Assembly: GCF_000003815.2 (NCBI RefSeq)
Contig: NC_049995.1
Span: 8,102,447-8,166,446, forward strand
Direction of reading: 5' to 3'
Length of the DNA: 64,000 bases
Source of the DNA: Branchiostoma floridae
Taxonomy: Eukaryota > Chordata > Leptocardii > Amphioxiformes > Branchiostomatidae
Shown here: one piece after another, positions 36,987 to 47,600 of the stretch
Numbering within the stretch: the first letter of the stretch is position 1
Layout of the letters: every line of letters starts with the position of its first letter
Program-made: the position numbers and the translations under genes
Notes under the pieces: generated by a model
Told to the model about the DNA's origin: nothing
Database searches by the model: none
The model's input: the letters and a program-made list of their open reading frames with translations, nothing else

Positions 36987-37160
36987 AACGCTCTTAAACC
37001 TTTATCCGCGGGGTAACCTATATACGTTGCTTTCTAATTGCAGCATTTTCAAACTATTTCAGTTTTAAACCACTGTCCTCCGACTTGTTGTCCTAAATAT
37101 ACCGTTTTAATAAACACAACGATTATAGGTTGCCCACGGATAAAGGGGAACCACCGTTAC
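36987..37160. mobile_element. Foldback MITE, TTTATCCGCGGGGTAACC family, copy 2
   Basis: The left end is CCTTTATCCGCGGGGTAACC then TATATACGTTG. The right end is AACGATTATAGGTTGCCCAC then GGATAAAGG. This copy is shorter and more diverged than the others. It lies between genes A and B. Confidence 0.8.
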
Positions 37161-38640
37161 AAATCTTATTATTCTGTGTATGAAAAAAAATTCCTTGTAA
37201 TCATATTGTTCAAGTTAAAGCGTTAGCAAGGTCTGTGAAGGTATAGTTATCATTCTAAAGTAAAGTTGAACTGTGATTATCTAAAACGTACCCAAATTTT
37301 TGACTGACCAAATCCAGTCTTCGTCATAAACAAGCAAATCACCACTTCTGTGACGTCACGATATGCAGACCAATCGGGTGCCTCCAATTTCTGTGCTGCC
37401 AATCACAGGTCACCTTTCCATCAGAAGTTATAGAATTGTATTTAACCGGCTATGATTTATGAATTATGACAATGTAACAACATTCAACAGTACGTCAGTA
37501 CAAAATGTCAGTAGCACGTACTAGTGACAGCATGTTGTTGACGTTATACGCATAGCTTTGTGTGACCTTTGACATTGCCCGTTTGGTAAGTTATTCAGCT
37601 GTACAGAGACAAAGTACTGTAGTCTGATTCTCTTTCTTTCGACAAAAACAAAAAATTGTGACAGAAAATGACACCCCAGAGATTTACATTTGATTCGACT
37701 TGTACCAATTAAGCCTTACGTAATCACGCAGTTATGTTGTTTTAGTCATGCGCACTTGGATTTTTAATGATCTGTGTGACGTGCAAAACAACGCCAATTA
37801 CTTCCATCATCGGATATTGCGCAATCACTCCCGCCAACCTATACAATGGTTGGATAATTACCAATTTAACACATGGTCGACTTTCAGACAATTTTAAACA
37901 TTGAGACTTGTATCATAAGCAAAATCTGTCAATTTCACTGTGACAAGTATTGCGATGTCCTAAAAGATAAATTGTGTTGATTATATTTTGTGAAATTTTC
38001 CCCACAATAAAATTTTGCGTGATCTAGAACTTGACGTTTTTTGTTATTTTTGTGTGTGTATGTGTTTGAGTGTCAGCCGTAGAATAAACAAAAAACTAAA
38101 CAAACAACAAAGACAAAACAACAAACAAACAAGCAAAAAGGTGTATGTACGTATGTGTTTATCCCTCTGTGTATACGTGACATAACCGGATGATCGGGTT
38201 AGCGCCTGCGGCCAATAGTGTACCCTAGGCGCATAAAGGGTGTTCTGTGACGTGCAATATATGACCTTTGTTAAATCGTCCTCTCATTGGCTGGCCTGAC
38301 TCGTTTCTTGGACTGTACCTAAAGCTATTGAATGCCAGGGGGTCGACTTTTCAATTTTATTTATTTTTTACCACAACAAAAGTGTTAAATCTAGCTTTTT
38401 GGCGGCCGTACAACTTGGGTTTGAATACAAGATACATGTGTTATAAAGTGATTGTGTTGGATGGTTTCACAAAGTGTTTAAAAGATAGGCCCTTCGTCCC
38501 CTCCCCCCTGTAGTATAATGTCGAGGTCCTTGCTCTGAAGGTTACATCTGACGTCTCGATACCCGCCCCGACAAGGTATAGTTGCACCGCACCCAGTTAA
38601 TCACTGCAGAAAGGTAGCAGAGGATTTGAGAAATACACGT
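37161..38640. other. Spacer between the paralogues, with a short (AAAC)n tract
   Basis: An (AAAC)/(CAA)n stretch lies at about 38088-38138. The 400 bases before 38660 should hold the promoter of gene B. I see no clear TATA box there, only a TGACGTCT half match at about 38549. Confidence 0.4.
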
Positions 38641-38659
38641 ATCGGAAGAACACACCATC

Positions 38660-41600
38660 ATGAGGTAAGTACTGTTCCCTATCTTGGCTACAACTAGGGT
38701 TCTTTCAACTATCTATGGGGCCAGCTTTCTAAGAACTTCACAAAGACCTTATCATGCATAGAATATGGATCGTAAACGTAGGAAAAAAGCACTAAACATC
38801 TTTACAATAGCTTCTTCAAACAGTGTCAGACGGAAAGAGTCACTACTTCTTGAGTTTAAGATCTGAAGAGTTAAACAGGGTGTTGATGTCAATCTATCAA
38901 TCGACCTACTTGTTCATGTGTACCTTAAACCAAGGTCCTTGCTTAAACTCGTTCCTAACCGGTAAAAAGGAGAAAGAGAAAGACGCGACCTTCAAACTAT
39001 CATTGTGAGGGCCAGCCGGCCACGTAGGCGTAGCATAAGGAAATGGCCGAGAATTACCGAATTCTAGATCTATACCAAGATATCTACCGAGATTCAGAAC
39101 GAGTTGCGACGAACTATTCGTATTATCAATCCTTCAAGAACAAAGGGTAATACTGTGCCGCAATCAGTTATAATTTGGATGGAAGATTAGTTGGGACTTA
39201 GAGCTCCAGTAGGGATAACTTTTATCATGGCCTGGCGGACAAAAGTTACCCTATTGTTACCAAAATCCCCTGGTAAATTCTTCACCCTAGTTGACCAAAT
39301 CTTAACAACTTTAAAGTCAGTGTAGATTGTATGTTGTTGGAGAATACGGAGTCTCAATTTTTGGGTCAATGGGAAAAATTATACTAATCTGTATGGTAAT
39401 TTTGCCCTAGTTTAGCTGTATGAGGAAACGATATGGGTTAGAGTCGCCCGGTCACTAACAATTCGGACAAATTTTTACGTTATGATCGTATTTGAAGAAA
39501 TGCTATTTCTTGTATGTTTATCAGAAGTTTGACGGCGATATGTATTGGATTTTTCTGTCAAAAGGTTTTTTGGGACCTCTGGGTACCTCCAGGCTGTTTG
39601 AACAAACTGTCTAAACTGGTCTCTAACCAAGGCAAAAATAAAATGTTGGTTTAGAGTTCTCGAAAGATCAAAAATTTGATCTCAACTCTAGGTTTGACCG
39701 AGAGAAGGGCGCAAGGAATCTACTATGTCTATGAGTATGTTCCCCACAATCTCCAAACAGATCTTGCGGTGTCATAAGATAGCCAGTATCCTAAGCTGGG
39801 GAATTAGAGTTTAGCCGGCAGAGGAGTTTCATTGCACCCCGGTGAAGTTTTGAGGGACAAAATCTCAAAATTTTGAGGGACAAACTTCAAATGAGTTTTG
39901 TGCCACACTCTTGATGATACAATAGAAAAGGTAAAAAAGTTTCAATTTTCATTATCAAGAAGGGCGAAAAACGGTTCGAGATTTTGTCCACGTGTCGAAA
40001 AGCAAAATTCTAGGCGACACTGAAAATGTTGTCCGCTTTCACCTCGCATATCTGGGGGAAATTGTACTCTATCTTGCCAATCAAAAAACACATCTTCAAC
40101 ATGAATTTAGTCCGTCAATAGGTCTTTTAGGGACTATCTTTAAAGTATGGCGGTTTGATATTGTGTCTATCATGAAGTCACAGGCGGAAATTCCAGGGCC
40201 GACGATCTTTAACAAAAGAACCGATCGTCAGAGTAGATAAGAAGATAAAGGCACGGCCAAAACTTTTCTATGAACACCACTGTGCGCGGATTGTGCTTTA
40301 TTCTGCCTTTTTTGGGGGCAAGTTTTAGAACTTGGTTGTCGAACTGCTTGGTCACATTGATACACCCGGACGATAGAAATGTACAAATCAGACAAACAAA
40401 AAAACACCATAAAAAACAAACGGGTGATTTCTAAAAGATATCTACTAGCGTCTCTGCCGACTGAAATGTAGTTGCCTCCTTCACAGACTTAAAAAAAGCG
40501 TTGGAGATTGTGTTTTGGGGAGATCCTGATTTTCAATGTGGGGCAGAGTTTCTAATACTGGGAAAGGAACTTTGGTCGGTCCAAGCAGGACCTGGCCATT
40601 GCTAGGAGGAGTACAGATTTGTTAGGCTAAGGTTTTTGCAAAGTAGCCATGTTCACAGCCAAGTGGTGAAGAAAACAAAGGCCTTCCATTGAATAATTGA
40701 ATGAAGAACTTTAATGTACAAAATGTCTACTGGATTCAGTAAAGTTCTCAAGAAAAGAATAGTTTACAGACACATCTGTGCAGGGTTGTAGCCAGCCTGA
40801 AATCATTTTCAGTCCCATTGATTTTGAATGGAATCCTATCGAGCACCGAAGGCATGGCGTGACGTTGCGCGTCATTTCTAGGGGTCTGGGTCCCAGAAAA
40901 TGTTTAAATCAAGACCCTCTGAAATACTATTTCCTGCATTTTGAGGTGCAAATTTTGCTTGTAGACTAAGCTGTTCAATGGCATCTGTTTTGATGAGGAA
41001 GAACACATGGGTTTCAGTTTTTTTATATCTTTACATATCAATTTTTGGGGCCTCCCAGAGGCCTCCAGGGGACAGAATGGGGAGGATTTTTTTCCAGTCC
41101 CCAGCTGCAAAATTCCTTCAAAGGACTGAAGGACAGGTGCTGGCTACAACCATGCATCTGTGCATTGGCTGTGCACATATTACCGTTTTTAGTCCAGTAC
41201 ATGTAGATGAACCAAGGAGGTTAAAATAGTAAACTCAACTTATTCAAGCTTTTCTGTGACGGTGGAAATTTAAGAAAAAAATCTGCACTTCTTTAACAGG
41301 ACATATTTTTCTAGAATATCCACAGATTTTTGGCCAATTTCCGTCATGTTCTATCGAATCTATTCTGACCGATTTCTACAACTTTTCAAGTCGGTTAGAA
41401 TGTCGCGAAACTCAAATGTCAGAAATTTCATGTCTAGTTAGACTGTTACATCATTCCCTTTCTTCTTGACGCGCTTCATTTCGCACTGTGTAATTTCATA
41501 GGTCGCTGGTGTAGATCATTGCAATTGTCGGCATGTTATGGGTGGGGTTAATTGTCACTTCACACGAAGACTGTCAACGCAAAAGGCCAGGGACAGTCAT

Positions 41601-44600
41601 CGCCCTTGTGAAGCCGGCTTTACGATTCATGGGAAAGCCGGCCGAATTTGTAGATCGGTCGGAGCTCGCCGAATTCCAACATCGCCCGAGCTTCGGCTGT
41701 AATTTTCGCTGAAAAACTGCCCCTTCACAAATTGGTTGGGGCTTGGACGACATCTATCCGACACTAATGATTATATATCCCCGATGGGGTAGCGTGTCTT
41801 TGACATTGGCTGAGATGATCATGAAAATCGACGAACCGGTAAAAAGCTAATATTTGGATAAGCTTTAACTTCTGACTTTTGGGAAATATGTAGGGCATGA
41901 GTGAGTTGGACGGGCACCCTAAAAACTATCATTTTGCGATGGACCAATTTGCAATCCAAAATCTCATAAAAACTTCAAAAATCGTCGCCGAGTCCTGGCT
42001 GAAGTTAACGCAGCGCCCCGCATCGTCCGAAGCCCACGTAGTCGCCCAAACTCCGACCATTCTCCGGCTGAAAATGCCCATTCGGAGCTCGTCGACAAGA
42101 CGGCCAAGCTAAATTCTTGATTTGTGACTCCACTGAAGAGTAAAGCTTGACTTTGTACGTCTGAAGGAAACAACTTTTTTTTTAATATGTCTCTGTGGTG
42201 CTCAGTGCAGTGGACGAGGGTCGACGGGCGAAAACTGCGCCTGCGTTTTTTAAAGATCCCCTGCTTCCCTGTAGTCGTATCAGTCTACTGGTATAAACTG
42301 TTTGTCTTGTACGTTTCGTATGTCTTTATTTTCATTGGATGTGTCAAGTTGGCAGGAGTGGGTTGGTGGGAGCTCGGCGGACAAGTAACCTGTCGTTGGT
42401 AGCTTGACACATATCTTTTTCATTCCTTTCTCTCTTGTATATTCTTTGAAATGTTGACAAAACAAATGAAGAAAAAATCTCAGGTCTCTTTTGTCTAGTT
42501 TTCCTTCTTTTGTGATTTTGTTATACCCACTAGGTTAAGTGCAGGTAGTACAAAATAATAGTTGACAAATGTAAACATACATTCAATGTTCAAAGATGGG
42601 GTATGTGTTCAATTTGTGCTTTGTATCTAATATTCACCGTAGCAGGCGCCTCTAATACTGTGCAATGGTTAAGTACGAACATGTAGCTCTTAGACAAGGA
42701 GGAAGGCGGGCATAATACAGAAGAAAAATTTTGGCGCGGTATTATTTTTGAGTTCGTGGTGAAAAAAACAACAACGGCGAAAATAAAACGAACGGGAATA
42801 TTTTGTGCATTTACAGTAAATGCAGCAAGGACAAACCGCATTTTACTGATCCGGCGACGGATCCTTTGATCTTCTTCGAGATTATGAGATTAAGTTCTTA
42901 AGAAACAGAGATCGTGTAGCCATGTAACTATCTACCGGTCTTGTATGATTGTGTTTTGCCGGTCTGTTAAACATTGACCTTTTTCTGACAACCGATCTTT
43001 CTGAAAGTCCACCCCCACCCCATAGACCCCGTAAAAACTCCAACAGTGTGCACCAGTTGAGCTGGGCGGGCAAGCAAAGCGTCTATCACCGCGAAGCTTC
43101 CTGTGAGTTCACGGTGAGAGTTGTTACCGGGCTGAGTTCACCAGCCCCACATAATTCGCGGTTCGGCTGCCATGCAGTTGTCTCGTCGGGTTGGGCGGGT
43201 CTTAATTACCAGTTCACACGAAAGTCGTCAACGCCAAAGGCCATGCACTCAATCGGCCACTTTGTGTCTCTGATCACTTGAAGATAACAACAACACTGGA
43301 GGCTTAGAAAAAAAGACTGCAATGATTTGTCTGATAGTGGTCTAACTAACTGTACGTAGAATTTGATCAGTTCTAACATATTCTGTACCTTGAAATTGAT
43401 AAGGAAACCCCTACTAAAGAAATAAGAACGCGAAAAAAGTTAGCTACGTAACTTGATTAATAACAAATATTTGATAATTTGGCCTAATTATCGAGGGGAT
43501 GTGCCTTTTGGGTGGTTTCTGTGCCCTTTGTGTCCTTTTCCATTGTTTTGAAATTGTTTTAAATTTTCTAAATGATATTAGATCGTTTGCATTTGGTAGC
43601 GAGGTGAAAAGCGTTCTGCTTCCTGAAATTAGCGTAATTTGTGGGCGGTTTTATAGGCTTTGACGTGTTAAGTGTCGTCGGAACCCCCTTGAAGCCCCTC
43701 CTTAATACGCAAGTGAGGAAGCAAGGTCACTTGTTGCCGGGCTAGGTTGATCTGGTGCACAAAATTACAGCTTGACCTTTTTATGTCACCTTTCAGACAA
43801 CACACCCTCCCACTCCACCTCTATTGTTATGTGTTCTCCTGTCTTAAATTGGTAGAGATATACGGGCGCTGGCGTAGGAAGACAAAAAATGATAGGGGGC
43901 ACTTGTGTCTCAAAACAAACAAAAAATATTTTTGATCAAGAGCACGTTTACTAAATACCAAACATACCGAACAATACAAGCTCTGTTGTCTGTCACGAAA
44001 AAGGTCATAAAATTCTTGTCGACGGTCGTGTTTTTTTGTAGTCAAAATCAAAGCCCAGTAGTTAAAATTCTACGACCAAAACGACTGAACTACTGATGTG
44101 ACCATACCCTGGCTTCTTTTTAGAATCCGGAGGGTTGTTTTAGAAGCAAACTGGTTTCTTGTAGAATCTAGGGGGTTCTTTTTAGAATCTAGAGGGTTCT
44201 GTTAAAATCTAGATCATTTTACAATCAAGGGGTACTTTTGGAATCTAGAGGGTTCTTTAAGAATCTAGAGGGTTCTTTTGAATTTTTTAAAAACAAAGTT
44301 GCTTGTTTTAGAATCTAGACGGTTCTTTCTTGAATCTAGAGGGTTCTTTTAAGAATCTTCAGGGTCCTTTTGGAACCTAGAGAGTTCTTTTAGAAACAAA
44401 CCAGTAACTTTTAGAATGTAGAGGGTTTTTCTCTAGAATCTAGAGGGTTCTGTTAAAATCTGTGTGGTTCTTTTTAGAATCTTGAGGGTATTTTTAGTAT
44501 GTAGGGCGTTCTTTTTAAACTTAAGAAAAATGGTTGATTTTAGAATCGAATTGACTCGTTCCTGTGGAAGGTTCTTGTAGAATGTATCGAGCGTTATCTT

Positions 44601-47600
44601 AGAATCTAGAGTGTTTGTTTATAGTTAAGAGGTTTATTTTAGAATTTCGAGGGCTTTTTAGAATATCTACAGTTTTCTTTAGCATCAAAAAGCTTTTGCT
44701 TATTAGATATGTAGCTACAACACCACCCCTAAGGGCCAAAATGCAAAGTACGTAGTATTTGAGTAGCATTAAGTCCACATGTACAGTGATCTGTTCTTGC
44801 GGATGTCACATTGTCTTTGGTATTCTCGTTGTGCATTTACCGTATGATGATTAGGGCACGTTTACACCTGATGAGTTTTGTTTCGCATATTCTGTCTCAT
44901 TCAAAGTTTGCGGTCATTTTTTTTTGTAGGGTAGGTCAAAACTGAAAAGTAATTTCTTTGCCGCAAACTTTAGTAATTACCAAAGCTAAAGAATGATATT
45001 ACGCAACTCGATTTGAATATACGTACACGTGTGGACGGGCCCCAACGCAATGACGCATGTACCCTGAAGGTACACATTCCTCGGTAAACGTTCTCTGTCC
45101 AGAGACGCTACCTTAGCATGGCTGCAACCTATCCTTCATAAAAAAAGTCCATCATTTATGAAATAAGTTATAAAAACTTTGCATAACTGTCATATTTGTG
45201 TTGACGTGACCTCCTTTGAGTCCTATATTCACTAATGCGTAACAATTGTTTTGCTCGTTTTGTTCATGTCACTTGATGGGCAAACTTTTATTTTCACTGG
45301 CTGGGGGGGGGGCGGCGCTAGTACGCCTTTATCCGTTGGGTAACCTATATCCGTTGCTTTTAAAAACAGGGTATTTGGGGACACGTAGACAGATGTTGGT
45401 TTAGATTTAACAATATTTTCAGGATATTGCAGTTTAATACTTCCACCCGTCAAGTTGATATCATAAATACTTTTTAAAAACAACGGATATAGGTTACCCC
45501 GCGGATAAAGGTGAACTAGTGTTACCAGGACAGTAGTAACAAACCGTTTTAGAGAAAATTCGCGCCACAAAAAAATAAAGAAGATGTTGGCGATAACAAC
45601 CTTGTCAACAGTAGGGCCAGCCGTCGAACTGGTTCATTACGATATGACCTTTCGATCATAATTATTTTGGGGAGGGGGGCATTGTTCGTGTAACGCCATT
45701 TACAAAAGCTGAAAATGATGCGCTTATTTTTTTTGTAAATAATGGAAATTCTATGGAAAGTGTGTACTGAAATCGACAAAAGTTATGAGAGAGGGTAGCG
45801 TGACTTCTCGGAACCAATCAGCGCCTTTCTGAGAATACACGTCACACAAGGTGCAGCCTACGTCATCCAAATGGGGGGGGGGGGGGGTCAGTTATTCCTC
45901 TATTAGTTCTAACTTTATTTTCATATCTTCTAACGCCCTCCGGGAAGTTATTGTGTAAACTAACCTATTTGTGACGTCTCAGAGTATCCCATGATCACTT
46001 TTCTCCATGCCTTCATCAATTACTAAGATTTGTGTCTTTTTTCTTCTAAAATCATGCTATTTATCTTATGGATCATATTCAATTGGTAGAGTCTTTGGTC
46101 ATACAAATCAAAATTTCGTCGCAGTGTTTTCCATTCAATGGAAAGTGGGCTTGGAACTAGATAACGATACGTACCCCGCTCAAATGCCATGAGGAATATG
46201 GGTGGAGCTTTTTGCTTAAATCGACAGAGGGTGCTCTTGCACCGTCCAATTTGAGTCGGTCTGCATTTCGCGGAAGAAGACGGAGTGTACGTACCTTTAA
46301 CGTCAGCACCCAAACAAGGGATAGGCGGGGCAAGGCAGTACACACATTTTCGAATGTTTCGAATGTAATGAAAACCACCGCGAACATTTCTGTATTAACG
46401 TATTATAATTTATGATGACAATGAATTGACGTTGCTTTCTTGCTACGTTTTTTTCAGGACTTACGTTGGTTTTGCTCTTGCTCTTGCTGTCCTGTTCATC
46501 GCAAGTCCAGTGGAAGGAGGAAAGAAACGTACGTTGGCGCTATTTCTATTTATCGCACTGTTTCATGTATTCTCTCTTTGCTTACGTGGATAATATATGT
46601 GACGTTATATGTTGACGAAAATGTGTACCAAGAACTAAACTTTGGAGTCTAGGGGGTTGTCTTTAGAATACAGAGATATCGTTTAAGAATGCAGAGGGTT
46701 CCTTGTAGAATGTGGTGGGTTCTTTCTAGAATCTAATTATTTGTCAGAATCTAGAGATGTATTTCAGAGGTTAACGTTGTTTTTATTATCTAAAATGGAC
46801 TCCGTTTCTTAGAATCAAGAGGGTTCTGTTATTTGGGAAGGGGTTCTTTTTAGTTCGGTTTTTTAGGATGCAGTGTATTATCTTTAGAATCTTGTTCTTT
46901 TCTTATAATCGAGAGAATAAGGTCTTTTCAGACAGTAAATGGCTCTTTTTATGATCTGAAAGATTCTTTTTAGGATGTAAAATGCTATTTTTAGATCAAC
47001 ATAGTTCTTTTCTGGATTTATAAATGGCTTTTTTTAAAAATCTAATGGGTTCTTTTTAGAATCTAAAGGGTTTCTTTTGGGTTCTAATAGGAATATACTA
47101 GCCTGGGTACCATCCGGATAGTAGTTCGCTCCTATGTTCGCTTCACAGAGAAGCGACTGTATATAGTGTATAATGAATGTCAGAGCTAGAAGCGACTGTA
47201 TATAGTATATAATGAACGTCGGAGCGAACTACTTTCCGGATGGTACCCAGGCTCGGAATATACAGGGTCCTATTAGGAATATAATTGAATGATTGTACAC
47301 TTTCGCCCAACCGATCGAGCTAAGTACAGGTCACAACAAGTCAAAACATATATACATATAAAAGTATCACAAATCTAGTCTAACACAAAAGTTCGGCTTC
47401 TTCTCGCTTCTTGGTAATAGTGAAAATGTAGGACTGTATGGGTTTAGCTATGGTTGGTTTGTCAAAACGCATGAAGAATATAAACTTGTCAGTGCTACTC
47501 ATGTGTCTAAAATGAGGGAATCTACTTTCTATGTAACTAAATAAAGTATTTCTATCATTGACATACATATCACAATCAACAGTGAAGTGCACTTCATCTT

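Noticed and set aside
41897..42173. Overlapping frames on both strands
   Set aside because: GC-rich intronic patch with no recognisable domain and no splice partners.
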